Below, one piece after another: positions 27,675 through 36,803 of a DNA stretch of 64,000 nt (position 1 is its first letter; every line of letters begins with the position of its first letter). Under the pieces are notes generated by a model, which saw only the letters and a list, made by a program, of their open reading frames with translations, was not told the origin of the DNA and ran no database searches. The position numbers and the translations under genes were made by a program. Origin of the DNA: Anaerolineae bacterium (GTDB lineage Bacteria; Chloroflexota; Anaerolineae; Aggregatilineales; Phototrophicaceae). The stretch spans positions 18,146-82,145 of the forward strand of contig JAJEAA010000013.1 of NCBI GenBank assembly GCA_022824365.1, in the 5' to 3' direction.

Positions 27675-27816
27675 GGATCGAGTCTCGTTTCAAGCGGGAC
27701 TTGGTGTTGAGGTTATTATAGTGGAAGGCGGGGATTGGGGGAAATTGAGCGCAGAAGGACAGAGAGCGTAGAGAGTGATATACTGAAACCGTTCGTTCGT
27801 TTCCGCGAGGCGCGAT

Positions 27817-29562
27817 ATGAAAAACAGAATGTATTATGGCGACAATCTGGAAATCCTGCGCAATCGGGAATATTTCCCCAACGATTTCGTCGATTTAATT
27901 TACCTCGACCCGCCATTCAACAGCAATCGCGATCATAATGTCCTGTTCAAAGCGGAAAGCGGCGCGGACAGCGAAGCGCAGATCACCGCCTTTGAAGATA
28001 CCTGGCATTGGAGCGAGAGCGCCCTCTCGACTTACTTCGACCTGGTAAAAGACGCGCCAGCAAATGTTGCGACGGCGATCAAAGCGCTGATGGCCTTGAT
28101 CGGGCACAATCAAATGATGGCTTACCTGGTGATGATGGCGGCGCGATTACTTGAGTTGGAGCGTGTCCTCAAGCCGACCGGCAGCCTTTACCTGCATTGC
28201 GACCCGACTGCAAGCCACTATCTGAAGATACTTCTGGACGCGATTTTTGGCACGGAAAATTATAGGAATCATATTACGTGGATGCGGACAAGCGCGCATA
28301 GCAGCGCCAAAAAATGGGGACCGATTTCGGACAACATCCTGTTCTATACCAAGAGTGACGATTTCCTGTGGAATAAGGTCTATCAACCATACGACCAACA
28401 ATATATCGATGATTATTATCGCTACGAAGATGAGAGAGGGAGATTTCGAGTTAGTGATTTGACCGGTTCAGGTACACGCCAAGGCGATTCAGGGCGACCT
28501 TGGCGCGGCGTCGACCCTACAGATGCTGGGAGACATTGGGCAATTCCCAAGTCGTCACTTGAAGAAGCATACCCCGACGTTGACTTGTCTGCGCTTTCAG
28601 TGCAGAAGCGGCTTGACCTGTTGGATGAAGCGGGATATGTCCATTGGCCTACTCGTGGAAAGGTGCCACAACGAAAACGCTATCTTGACGAGGGGGAAGG
28701 TGTTCTTATTCAAGACATCATCAGCGATATTCGCCCCCTCGGCGCGCATGCCAAAGAACGGCTGAGCTATCCGACGCAGAAGCCCGAAGCTCTTCTGGAA
28801 CGCATCATCCGCGCCAGCAGCAAGGAAGGCGACCTTGTGTTTGATCCTTTCTGCGGCTGCGGCACGACGATAGCGGCCGCCCACAAACTGAACCGTCGCT
28901 GGATTGGCATTGACATTACACACTTGAGCATCGCCCTGCAAAAGTTTCGCCTGCAAGACAAGTTCGGATTGGTTTCCGGCAGCGACTACGACGTTATCGG
29001 CGAACCGGTGACAGTGGATGCGGCGCGCGCTTTGGCGCACGATCCAGATAACGAAGGCCGCTATCAATTTGAATGGTGGGCGCTTTCGCTGATTGGAGCA
29101 AAACCCACAAAAGGAAAGTCAGGCTCGCGCAAAGGGAAAAAGGGAGCGGATAAGGGCGTTGACGGCATCATTAATTTTTTTGAAGAAGATGACAGAGGCA
29201 AACCTAAAGCAGCTACGGTTGTTGTACAGGTCAAATCGGGCAAGGTCACATCCCGCGACATCCGCGATTTGAAAGGGACAGTCGTGAGGGAAAACGCAGC
29301 GATCGGCGTCTTCATCACGCTGGAAAATCCGACGCAGGCGATGATAAAAGAGGCGCTGGCAGCAAGCTACTATGAGTCTCCAGGTCGGAAAGGGAAACGC
29401 TATCGCAAAATACAGATCCTCACTATCGGGGATCTGTTTGATGGCGAAGGCGTAGATATGCCGGGGCAATACAACGAGATTAGGCGAGCGAAGTTCCATA
29501 AGTCGGATGAGACAAATTCTGCGGGCGAATCGCAGCAGGATATGTTTCAGGGCGATTCTTAG
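27817..29562 (+). CDS. Adenine-type DNA methyltransferase fused to a PD-(D/E)xK (Mrr-like) nuclease domain
   Basis: The 581-aa protein has the beta-class order of motifs: DPPF at 31-34 near the N-terminus and the AdoMet loop [10 protein letters not shown] at about 342-351, as in type III Mod and related N6-adenine enzymes. After a Lys/Gly linker ([16 protein letters not shown]), residues about 445-545 look like an Mrr-type restriction domain, with Asp449 (GVDGIINF) and Gln471-x-Lys473 (VVVQVKSGK). [18 protein letters not shown] block follows. This suggests a one-polypeptide restriction-modification enzyme. No specificity subunit or separate nuclease gene adjoins. Confidence 0.85.
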   Translation: MKNRMYYGDNLEILRNREYFPNDFVDLIYLDPPFNSNRDHNVLFKAESGADSEAQITAFEDTWHWSESALSTYFDLVKDAPANVATAIKALMALIGHNQMMAYLVMMAARLLELERVLKPTGSLYLHCDPTASHYLKILLDAIFGTENYRNHITWMRTSAHSSAKKWGPISDNILFYTKSDDFLWNKVYQPYDQQYIDDYYRYEDERGRFRVSDLTGSGTRQGDSGRPWRGVDPTDAGRHWAIPKSSLEEAYPDVDLSALSVQKRLDLLDEAGYVHWPTRGKVPQRKRYLDEGEGVLIQDIISDIRPLGAHAKERLSYPTQKPEALLERIIRASSKEGDLVFDPFCGCGTTIAAAHKLNRRWIGIDITHLSIALQKFRLQDKFGLVSGSDYDVIGEPVTVDAARALAHDPDNEGRYQFEWWALSLIGAKPTKGKSGSRKGKKGADKGVDGIINFFEEDDRGKPKAATVVVQVKSGKVTSRDIRDLKGTVVRENAAIGVFITLENPTQAMIKEALAASYYESPGRKGKRYRKIQILTIGDLFDGEGVDMPGQYNEIRRAKFHKSDETNSAGESQQDMFQGDS

Positions 29563-29572
29563 TTGTCTCGGA

Positions 29573-29890
29573 TCAGGCGACGGCGGCGTCTTCTTCCTCG
29601 GTCAAGTCGTGGGGATGGGTGGCGAAGTAGCGTTGCAGGTAGGGGTTGCCGATGACAGCCATATCGGCGACGACCTCATCGCGGCGTATGGTAAAGTGGT
29701 AGATTTCGATGCAGCGCATACCGGCGAACCAATGCCGTCTGAGCGTCACCTTGCGGTCTATGGTCCAGCCGCGGACGATGGCGGTCAGGAGATTATCGCC
29801 GCCGGCATAGCGCTCCGAAGAATAGCTCCAATGCTGCGAGGTGATATCTTGATACAGTACGTGGGGATCTTGCTGACTCTGCTCGGTCAT
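29573..29890 (-). CDS. Small hypothetical protein, paralogue A
   Basis: A 105-aa protein whose start at 29890 (MTEQSQQDPHVLYQD) is chosen by alignment with the neighbouring paralogue; an earlier in-frame codon adds a basic leader without similarity. The C-terminal half has IYHFTIRRDEVV and IGNPYLQRYF, matched by IYEFTLMRGSQL and LGNPYIERYI in the next gene. No domain is recognised. It is tail-to-tail with the methyltransferase-nuclease gene, 10 bp apart. Confidence 0.65.
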   Translation of the reverse strand: MTEQSQQDPHVLYQDITSQHWSYSSERYAGGDNLLTAIVRGWTIDRKVTLRRHWFAGMRCIEIYHFTIRRDEVVADMAVIGNPYLQRYFATHPHDLTEEEDAAVA

Positions 29891-29990
29891 GCCTTGGGCC
29901 GCTCCTGAGGTGGAATACAGCGGGATTATAGGCGTGTTGGGAGCGGGTGACAAGGCAGCCCAAGAGACGTTAAGCGACTTTAATGGATGT

Positions 29991-30320
29991 TTACTCGGCA
30001 ATAACGGCGGCTTGAGGCGTCGCTTCGTATATGACAGTGATGTCATGCTGAACGATATAACGCTCGATGTAAGGGTTGCCCAAGACCGGCATGAGCATCA
30101 GCTGGCTGCCGCGCATCAGGGTGAATTCGTAGATCGTAGTTGGGCGGCTGCCGCTATGCCATATCTGGCGGGCGCTGACGCGGGGGAGAGCCAGATTCCA
30201 GCCGGCGCGCAGAACGGTTATGAGTTGGCTGGCGGCGGCGTAATCTTCCGAGTCCGAACTCCAGTATTGGTCGCGCTCAGTATATTTCTCGTGCGTATAA
30301 TTGTTGTGATTCCAGTCCAT
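29991..30320 (-). CDS. Small hypothetical protein, paralogue B
   Basis: A 109-aa protein starting MDWNHNNYTHEKY. GGAGG lies 13 bases before the ATG with AGG nearer. It shares with paralogue A the order W..., SSxxYAxxxxLxTxxRxGW, IWHSG/HWFAG, IYxFT and GNPYxxRY, so the two are tandem duplicates. Cytoplasmic by appearance, with no Cys or obvious catalytic residues. Function unknown. Confidence 0.65.
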   Translation of the reverse strand: MDWNHNNYTHEKYTERDQYWSSDSEDYAAASQLITVLRAGWNLALPRVSARQIWHSGSRPTTIYEFTLMRGSQLMLMPVLGNPYIERYIVQHDITVIYEATPQAAVIAE

Positions 30321-30547
30321 GTGACCTGCCTCCAACTATAATCCGCGCATGGAGCGCAGAGAAGCCGATGCAAGTTTGCGGTTGCCCCGCCTAGCTTGAA
30401 AATCGTTGGTAATATGCAATTATCGCTTTTCTTAATTTCATTATATGTGAATTCGCGCGCGGCATGATAGAGCCAGCCTTAAATCGCCTTAATGCAATGT
30501 GTCAAGATTAATTGATGCGGTTGCAGGAAGGGATGGCAGCGGGAGGC

Positions 30548-31327
30548 TCAGGGAGCGTCAGCGCGTTCGGCGAAGTAGTCGCTGAGGGCGGACATCATGG
30601 CGGGCAGGCTGATAGTCGGCGGCGTGATCAGTTCGTGAAAGCCTTGTTCAGCGGCGGCTTTGGCGGTTGAGGGAGCGAGGCAGAGGGTCGGCAAAGAGAG
30701 GGCATCTTCCTGCGGGCAGCGTTGGCGGAAGAAGCGGACGGCGGAGGGGCTGGCAAAGGTGAGCGCGTCGATTCTTCCAGTGGCGATCTGGGCGGGCAGA
30801 TCGATGCCGCCCCGTCCAACAAGAGTGCGATAGGCGACGAGGGCGGTCAGGTCCGCGCCGCGCGATCGTAGAATATCGGCGGCTTTGTGGTCAGCCAGGT
30901 TGGATTGCGGCAGGAGGATACGATCGCCTTGAGACAGCGGCAATTGATGAGCCAGGTTCTCGGCGCTGTAGGCGGCCGGCGTGAAGTCCGCATTGCGGGA
31001 TAGCTGGCGGCGCAGTTCGGCGGATGTCGCTGGACCCAGGGCAGCGATTTTCGCGCGCGACAAGTCTTGTTCGATGCCGATAGCGCGGGCGCGCTCCGCG
31101 ATTGCCCAGACAGCGTTGCCGCTGGTGAAGGCGAGCCAGTCGAAGTTGTCCAGATTTCGCAAGTGGGTATCGAGAGCTGCTGGGTTGGTCAGCGGGGCGA
31201 TTTCGATGCAGGGGTAGAGTACGGGGATGCCTCCGCGCTCGGTAATCAGCGTTTCCAGCGGGGGCGCTTGGCGGCGGGCGCGGGTGACGACGATGCGCTT
31301 TCCAGATAGTGGCAAGTGATCAGACAT
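30548..31327 (-). CDS. hemD: Uroporphyrinogen-III synthase
   Basis: The enzyme closes hydroxymethylbilane with ring-D inversion to make uroporphyrinogen III. Sequence conservation is low in this family, but the two-domain pattern fits at 259 aa: GKRIVVTRARRQAPPLETLI at the start, WLAFTSGNAVWAI near residue 85, and ALTFASPSAVRFF in the second domain. It starts 6 bp after hemC stops, which confirms the call. Confidence 0.9.
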   Translation of the reverse strand: MSDHLPLSGKRIVVTRARRQAPPLETLITERGGIPVLYPCIEIAPLTNPAALDTHLRNLDNFDWLAFTSGNAVWAIAERARAIGIEQDLSRAKIAALGPATSAELRRQLSRNADFTPAAYSAENLAHQLPLSQGDRILLPQSNLADHKAADILRSRGADLTALVAYRTLVGRGGIDLPAQIATGRIDALTFASPSAVRFFRQRCPQEDALSLPTLCLAPSTAKAAAEQGFHELITPPTISLPAMMSALSDYFAERADAP

Positions 31328-31333
31328 AGATTG

Positions 31334-32314
31334 TCAGCTTTCGTCTATTTTGATAGCGGGCAAGATGCGATCCGCGCCTTGTTCCAGCGCTTGCTCGGCC
31401 AGGCGCTTGCCTAATAAGCGAGCCGAGTGCTCGTCAGCGGGGCCGGCGACGGCGGGGATCTCGCCGTTGACATCAATGCATTGGTCGCCGTTTTCAGAGA
31501 GCACGCGCCCCTGCAAGCGCAGAACATCGCTGGTGATATGGGCGCAGGCGGCGACGGGCAGGGAACAGCCACTCTCAAGCGCGCCGAGGAATGCCCGCTC
31601 GGCTGTAATGGCGCATACGGTGGCGCTGTCCGCGAGGCGTCCAAAGAAGTTTCGGGCATCGTCTTGGTTCAGGCATTGGACCGCGAGCGCGCCTTGACCG
31701 GGGGCGCACAGCATTTGGGCGGCGGAGAAGATCTCGCTGATGTGCTGCGCCAAGCTCAAGCGTTGCAAGCCGGCGGCGGCGAGTACGATGGCATCGAGCT
31801 TTTCGTCGGGGTCGCGCAGTTTGGCGAGGCGCGTGGGCACATTGCCGCGGATGGGCAGGATTTCGAGGTCGGGGCGGAGGGCGAGGAGTTGGGCGCGGCG
31901 ACGCAAGCTGCCCGTGCCGATGCGCGCGCTCGGCGGCAGCTCCGCCAGGGGCAGGCCCGAGCGGCTGACCAGGGCATCCCGGTGATCGCCTCGCTCAGGC
32001 GCGGCGGCCAGGGAAAGGTCAGGCGCCAAGTCGACCGGCAGGTCTTTCAGGCTATGCACGGCGCAGTCGATTTCGCCGCGGCGCAAAGCGTCTTCCAGCG
32101 CTTGGGTGAAGAGGCCTTTGCCGCCGATGGCGGGAAGCGGCGCTTCCGGATTGGCGTCACCGCGCGTGCTGTACTCGCGGATTTCGATCTGAATTCCCGG
32201 CTGCAGCGCTTTGAGCAAGTCAGCGATGTGGTTAGCTTGCCAAAGGGACAGCTTTGATCGGCGCGTGCCGATGCGGACAACCTGCCGCAGTCCCCCGCTG
32301 CCGGGCGCGCTCAT
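31334..32314 (-). CDS. hemC: Porphobilinogen deaminase (hydroxymethylbilane synthase)
   Basis: The enzyme joins four porphobilinogen units into hydroxymethylbilane. The 326-aa protein has IGTRRSKLSLWQA, the EIREYSTRGD segment, KGLFTQALEDAL, AVHSLKDLP with the catalytic Asp, and GTGSLRRRAQL. Cys250 in LESGCSLPVAA is the residue that carries the dipyrromethane cofactor. The ATG follows the epimerase stop by one base (TGATATG), so translation is probably coupled. Confidence 0.96.
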   Translation of the reverse strand: MSAPGSGGLRQVVRIGTRRSKLSLWQANHIADLLKALQPGIQIEIREYSTRGDANPEAPLPAIGGKGLFTQALEDALRRGEIDCAVHSLKDLPVDLAPDLSLAAAPERGDHRDALVSRSGLPLAELPPSARIGTGSLRRRAQLLALRPDLEILPIRGNVPTRLAKLRDPDEKLDAIVLAAAGLQRLSLAQHISEIFSAAQMLCAPGQGALAVQCLNQDDARNFFGRLADSATVCAITAERAFLGALESGCSLPVAACAHITSDVLRLQGRVLSENGDQCIDVNGEIPAVAGPADEHSARLLGKRLAEQALEQGADRILPAIKIDES

Positions 32315-32315
32315 A

Positions 32316-33332
32316 TCAGAGGCTCCGCAGGGTTGGTTCGAAGCCGATCAGTTGGCGAGCGCGGTCGATGCTGACGGGGCTTTCGACGCCGCTAATCGGT
32401 CGTTTTCGGCGGCTGACCTCGGGATAGAAAAGCGAGAGCAGGGTCTCGGTATCGTACTCCAGGCTGTTGCGGTCGCTATTGGCGAAGAGCGGATGCGCGC
32501 CCTGGCAATCAGCCAAGATCGCTTTTTCGAAAGCCTGGGTCGAGTCATCGGTATGGATGAAGGTCCAGAAGTTGAAGCGGTCGTAGAACCAGGCGTAAAA
32601 GAGCCAGTCATCGGCGGGCGCCTCATTCTCGAAGTCGCCGCGCTGGAGAGCTTCGTATTCCATGACGTGGCGGACGCGCAACTGCATGGCGGCCGCTTTC
32701 GCTTTTGCGTGGCGGCTGCTCTGCTCAGCCGGCCGGAGGGCGCGGAAGGCGTCGATCTGACGGCGTCTTTCGGCGAGGTTTGCGCGCATGTCGCTCTCCT
32801 GGATCAGGGCATCGTTCCAGACGGCGGGCAAGCGAAAGGAGATGCTGCTGATGCCGGCGCGACGCCAGTAGTAGGCGGCGATTTCCTCGACCATCTGCTT
32901 GGAGAAGGAGTAGGCGTCCGTGGTGTAGAGGGGCAGGTCTTCGTCGAGGGGGAAGTAATCGTATATGCGATCGTCGCAGCCCCAGAAGCCGCCGATGGCG
33001 TTGATGGAGCTGGCTTGGACGACGCGTTTGACGCCGGCGCGGGCGGCTGCTTCAAAGATGTTATAAGTCCCGGCGACGTTGATATCAAAGAGGGTTTCGT
33101 TGGGATGCGTGCGCGTGCTGGGGATGGCGGCCAAGTGGACGATGGCGTCGCAGCCTTCGACATGAGACGAGAGCGCGGGGACATCGAGGATGTCGCATTG
33201 GGCGTAACTGAGACCAGGTATTGAGCAATCAGGGTCGATGCCAATGACGCGAACATCCCAGCCCAACTCGACAAAGCGCCGGCTGATCGGCGTGCCTACA
33301 AGACCGGCCCCGCCGGTGATGAGGATTCGCAT
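32316..33332 (-). CDS. NAD-dependent epimerase/dehydratase (extended SDR)
   Basis: A 338-aa extended short-chain dehydrogenase. The NAD-binding GGAGLVG is at residues 7-13 and the catalytic Tyr141-x3-Lys145 lies in DAYSFSKQM, with Ser in VVQASSINA before it. Members act on nucleotide sugars or uronate sugars. It lies between a lactonase and hemC in one tightly packed operon, 6 bp after the lactonase. The lactonase neighbour makes a sugar-acid pathway likely, with heme genes joined by read-through. Confidence 0.88.
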   Translation of the reverse strand: MRILITGGAGLVGTPISRRFVELGWDVRVIGIDPDCSIPGLSYAQCDILDVPALSSHVEGCDAIVHLAAIPSTRTHPNETLFDINVAGTYNIFEAAARAGVKRVVQASSINAIGGFWGCDDRIYDYFPLDEDLPLYTTDAYSFSKQMVEEIAAYYWRRAGISSISFRLPAVWNDALIQESDMRANLAERRRQIDAFRALRPAEQSSRHAKAKAAAMQLRVRHVMEYEALQRGDFENEAPADDWLFYAWFYDRFNFWTFIHTDDSTQAFEKAILADCQGAHPLFANSDRNSLEYDTETLLSLFYPEVSRRKRPISGVESPVSIDRARQLIGFEPTLRSL

Positions 33333-33338
33333 CGCCCG

Positions 33339-34400
33339 TTACTCCACTGTCTTAAAAGCGATGGGCGCGGAGAGGGCGAGGGAGCTGCGGAAGGTCAGCA
33401 TGCCGGTGGCGGGGTCGATGGAGAAGACGGCGGCGTTGTCGGTGTGACGGTTGCCGACGATCAGATAGTCGCCGCGCGGATCAATCATGAAGGCGCGGGG
33501 CCAGGCGCCTCGCGTCGCCTCATAAGCCAGCAGGCGCGGCAGGCCGGCGTCGTCGAGGGCGTAAATCACGATGGAATCGTGCCCGCGATTGCTGCCGTAG
33601 AGGAATTGTCCGTTCGGATGGACATGCACATCGGCGGTGGTGTTGGGTCGCTCGGCGGGCTGGACGTAATATCGCGGCATCGTCGATTCGACCGAGAGGC
33701 GCGTCCAGGCGTCGTCTTCATCCCAGGCGAAGGTCGCCATCGTCGAATCCAATTCGTTGATGACGTACATGCGCGGCAGGGTGGGGTGAAAGGCGACATG
33801 GCGCGGTCCGGCGCCGGGGGGGAGATCGAGGGTCCGGGACAAGCTGAGCTTGCCAGCGGCGGCATCCAGCGCGTAAAGGTAGACTTTGTCAGTGCCCAGA
33901 TCCGGCACGACGGCGAAGCGATTATCGGGCGTGGGGACGATCATGTGCGGATGGGAAACATCCTGGCGCTCGGGGTTGGGGCCTGTGCTGTCATCAATCT
34001 CGATATGCTCGCTGGGCGCGCCCAGAACGCCGTCGCTGTCGATGGGATAGACGCGGATATTGCCGCGGGCATTGCCGTTGACGTAGTTGACCAGCAGTAC
34101 ATTTGCGCCAGTGGCGTCAGCGCAGACGTAGGCGGGCGAGGTGCCGGCGGCGGGCGCGCTGCTGACTTTGCGCAGGGTTCCGTCCGCCTCAATGGCAAAG
34201 GAGACCACTTCGATATCGCCGTCCATGGTGGTGGCGAGCAGGAACTTGCCATTGGGATGGGGATTGAGATAGTGGCATTCGCTGATCTCGGTGACATGCT
34301 GGACGATATTCAGCGCGCCGCTATTGGCGTCGAGGGCGGCGACGGTGATGCCGTAGGGGGCGTCGCCTGAGTTGGCGATATAGATCAGATTCTGGCTCAT
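33339..34400 (-). CDS. Lactonase-family seven-bladed beta-propeller protein (Pgl-like)
   Basis: A 353-aa protein of the 6-phosphogluconolactonase (YbhE/Pgl) beta-propeller family. Repeated blade motifs are visible: HYLNPHPNGKFLLAT, SHPHMIVPTPDNRFAVV, GPRHVAFHPTLPRMYVI, VHPNGQFLYGSNRG. The start at 34400 follows GAGAGG; an upstream in-frame codon at 34541 gives an unconserved leader. It heads the operon lactonase > epimerase > hemC > hemD. Family members hydrolyse 6-phosphogluconolactone or related sugar lactones. Confidence 0.88.
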   Translation of the reverse strand: MSQNLIYIANSGDAPYGITVAALDANSGALNIVQHVTEISECHYLNPHPNGKFLLATTMDGDIEVVSFAIEADGTLRKVSSAPAAGTSPAYVCADATGANVLLVNYVNGNARGNIRVYPIDSDGVLGAPSEHIEIDDSTGPNPERQDVSHPHMIVPTPDNRFAVVPDLGTDKVYLYALDAAAGKLSLSRTLDLPPGAGPRHVAFHPTLPRMYVINELDSTMATFAWDEDDAWTRLSVESTMPRYYVQPAERPNTTADVHVHPNGQFLYGSNRGHDSIVIYALDDAGLPRLLAYEATRGAWPRAFMIDPRGDYLIVGNRHTDNAAVFSIDPATGMLTFRSSLALSAPIAFKTVE

Positions 34401-34611
34401 GGCTTGTCCTCTCTTGGAGCGAGCGAGTAGTTTGCGGCAAGTGTAGCGCAGAATGGGGGAGTGGCGACAGGCTGCACTTAGAGGGCGCGGTGAATATCCG
34501 GGACAGAATGTTACTGGCGAACGCGGTACAGGATAATTCACGACAGAGTCGCGCCTGCGACATTCGCGTGTGATGAGGGTTGGCGTTTTGGCCGGGCAGG
34601 TTCGAGGTCAA

Positions 34612-34640
34612 TTGCGGAAACGGGTTCGTTTGGACATAAT
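34612..34640 (+). promoter_or_regulatory. Possible sigma70-type promoter for trpB2
   Basis: TTGCGG (34612-34617), a 17-bp spacer and CATAAT (34635-34640), 34 bp before the ATG. The -35 box is weak. Confidence 0.4.
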
Positions 34641-34673
34641 ACGCGGCAGAATCAGACAATGGGGAGAAGACTG

Positions 34674-36038
34674 ATGGGCGACGATATTCGATTTGACTTG
34701 CCGCAGAGCGCGATTCCCGGCAGTTGGTACAACGTGCAGGCGGATTTGCCGCGACCGCTGCCGCCGGTCTTGCATCCGGGGAGTCATCAGCCGGTGGGGC
34801 CGGATGATTTGGCGCCGCTGTTCCCGCTGCAGTTGATTTTGCAGGAGGTGAGCCAAGATCGCTGGGTGGAGATACCGGAGGAGGTGCGGGAGATATACAA
34901 GCTGTGGCGGCCGACTCCGCTGCTGCGGGCGCGGCGTTTGGAGAAGGCGCTGGATACGCCGGCGCATATTTATTACAAGTACGAGGGGGTATCGCCCTCG
35001 GGCAGTCACAAGCTGAACACGGCGACGGCGCAGGCTTATTACAACAAGCAGGAGGGCATCAGCGGCTTGACGACGGAGACGGGGGCGGGGCAATGGGGCA
35101 CGGCGCTGGCGCAGGCTTGCAGCTTCTTTGATATGGAGTGCGTCGTTTATATGGTGCGGATCAGCTATGAGCAGAAGCCGTATCGGCGGGCGATCATGCA
35201 GAGCTTCGGCGCGAGCGTGACCGCCAGCCCGAGCGACTCGACCAATGCCGGGCGGGCGATATTGGAGGGGGATCCGGAGAGCACGGGTTCGCTGGGCATC
35301 GCCATCAGCGAGGCGGTGGAAGTAGCGGCGACCAGCGGGGGCAAGTACAAGTATTCGCTGGGCAGCGTTTTGAATCATGTCTTGATGCACCAGACGGTGA
35401 TCGGTCAAGAGGCGCTTCAGCAGATGGAATTGGCGGGCGAGTATCCGGATGTGGTGGTGGGACCGACGGGCGGGGGCAGCAATTTCGCCGGGATCGCCCT
35501 GCCATTCTTGCATCAGAACCTGACGGCGGGGAAGGGGACCAAGCTGCTGGGGGTGGAGCCGGCGGCTTGCCCGAGTTTGACGCGGGGCAAATACGCTTAT
35601 GATTTCGGCGACACGGTGGGCATGACGCCGCTGGTGAAGATGTATACGCTGGGTCATGGTTTTGTGCCGCCGCCTTTGCACGCCGGGGGCTTGCGTTATC
35701 ATGGCATGGCGTCGATCATCTGCGAGCTTTGGGATCAGGATTTGATTTCGATGCAAGCGATCCCGCAGATGGAGACATTTGGGGCGGCGCTGACTTTCGC
35801 CAGAGCCGAGGGCATCATCGCGGCGCCGGAAGCGGCTCATGGCATCGCCGGGGCGATCCGCGAGGCGGAGGCGGCCAAGGCGGCGGGCGAGGAGCGGGTC
35901 ATCCTTTTCAATCTTTGCGGGCATGGGCATTTCGATATGAGCGCCTACGATGCCTATCTGGGCGGGGAGCTATCGGATTACGAGTATCCGCAGGAGGCGA
36001 TTGAGCGGGCGATGGAGGCGCTGCCGCAGGTGGGGTAG
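34674..36038 (+). CDS. trpB2: TrpB-like pyridoxal-phosphate enzyme (TrpB2)
   Basis: This is the TrpB2 branch of tryptophan synthase beta, which makes tryptophan from indole and serine and often works without TrpA. The 454-aa start at 34674 follows GGGGAG. WRPTPLLRARRLE precedes the PLP lysine Lys113 (SGSHKLNTA), and the phosphate-binding GPTGGGSNF follows. The N-terminal extension (SWYNVQADLPRPLPPVLHPG) is specific to TrpB2. No other trp genes are nearby. Confidence 0.93.
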   Translation: MGDDIRFDLPQSAIPGSWYNVQADLPRPLPPVLHPGSHQPVGPDDLAPLFPLQLILQEVSQDRWVEIPEEVREIYKLWRPTPLLRARRLEKALDTPAHIYYKYEGVSPSGSHKLNTATAQAYYNKQEGISGLTTETGAGQWGTALAQACSFFDMECVVYMVRISYEQKPYRRAIMQSFGASVTASPSDSTNAGRAILEGDPESTGSLGIAISEAVEVAATSGGKYKYSLGSVLNHVLMHQTVIGQEALQQMELAGEYPDVVVGPTGGGSNFAGIALPFLHQNLTAGKGTKLLGVEPAACPSLTRGKYAYDFGDTVGMTPLVKMYTLGHGFVPPPLHAGGLRYHGMASIICELWDQDLISMQAIPQMETFGAALTFARAEGIIAAPEAAHGIAGAIREAEAAKAAGEERVILFNLCGHGHFDMSAYDAYLGGELSDYEYPQEAIERAMEALPQVG

Positions 36039-36073
36039 TTGGCTTGGACGGGTGACCTAGGCGGGTGAAGCAC

Positions 36074-36098
36074 GGGTGACCTGATAGGTCGCCCCTAC
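36074..36098. repeat. GGGTGACCT/AGGTCGCCC palindrome
   Basis: A copy of the palindrome in which the first arm has GGGTGA, giving a G-U pair if transcribed, followed by CCTACAG. It lies between convergent gene ends. Confidence 0.6.
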
Positions 36099-36154
36099 AG
36101 ATTTCTTGGTTGGGCAGGATTGGCGGGGCGATCAGATCGGAACTGCTGCCGGGT

Positions 36155-36442
36155 TCAGCCGGCGCGGGGGTCTTCTTGATTTTCCTGCACCCGGTTGTTT
36201 ATGTCGTCAGATAGACGTTTTATGGTGTCGCGCTGCTCCGAAGTTGAGGAAAGCCATTTGACGTTCAATTCAAGCAAGTTTCGGTATATTTCGGCGCGTA
36301 TCTCGTTACTGATTTCCTGGCGCAGCTGCTCATGTTTGGCGTTGTCTTGATCTTCAAGCCATCTGAATAGCACAAGGACAGCCGTCATTACGGCGGCGGC
36401 TACGCCCAGGAAAGCCAAGAAGGATTCGGGGGAGATTGTCAA
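36155..36442 (-). CDS. Membrane-anchored coiled-coil protein with TTG start
   Basis: A 95-aa protein with an N-terminal membrane helix (ESFLAFLGVAAAVMTAVLVL) and a charged coil (QLRQEISNEIRAEIYRNLLE). It resembles in layout the protein at 10965-11438. The start is TTG at 36442, immediately after the TAG of the upstream 44-aa gene (TAGTTG), with GGTGGG just before, so coupled translation is likely. Function unknown. Confidence 0.6.
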   Translation of the reverse strand: MTISPESFLAFLGVAAAVMTAVLVLFRWLEDQDNAKHEQLRQEISNEIRAEIYRNLLELNVKWLSSTSEQRDTIKRLSDDINNRVQENQEDPRAG

Positions 36443-36577
36443 CTATGCCCACCATTGAGCGGCAACAAAGCTCATCAAGAGTATTGCGATGACGAGCAGC
36501 GCGGACACCCAGATAACCGCGCCTGCAGTTGACAAAGGCCGGCGCGGCTTTGCAGGAGTTTTTCCGGAGTGACTCAT
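36443..36577 (-). CDS. 44-aa single-pass membrane protein
   Basis: ATG at 36577 is preceded by a strong GAGGAGG ribosome site. The product has a basic N-terminus (MSHSGKTPAKPRRP) and one membrane helix (AVIWVSALLVIAILLMSFVA) ending QWWA. It directly abuts the TTG start of the next gene, making a two-gene unit of small membrane proteins. Short length kept it below usual gene-calling cut-offs, but the ribosome site is persuasive. Confidence 0.6.
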   Translation of the reverse strand: MSHSGKTPAKPRRPLSTAGAVIWVSALLVIAILLMSFVAAQWWA

Positions 36578-36803
36578 TTTAGCCTCCTCAAACTATGTCT
36601 ACATCCTACCATAATATTGACGCTCGACTCTACTGCTATATTCGCTGGCTTTGTCTGCGGTCGGGGGGATTGGGTAGAAAAGCGGGGCTTGCGCCATAAT
36701 ATTGGACGAGCCTAGTAGAATCGCGCGCGGCTCAAGTAGCCCGTCTATAGAGACGGCACTATAATGGAAACAGCCATATTGTGCTGCGAGGGGACGTGAC
36801 CCG

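Noticed and set aside
25938..27710. 590-codon plus-strand open frame
   Set aside because: It is antisense to the penicillin-binding protein gene and reflects codon bias of a GC-rich gene.
27817..30320. Defence island around the methyltransferase-nuclease gene
   Set aside because: The neighbours are a cell-wall enzyme and an unknown duplicated pair. No second defence gene is recognisable.
34608..35930. 440-codon minus-strand open frame
   Set aside because: It is antisense to trpB2, rich in Arg/His/Pro, without recognisable domains.
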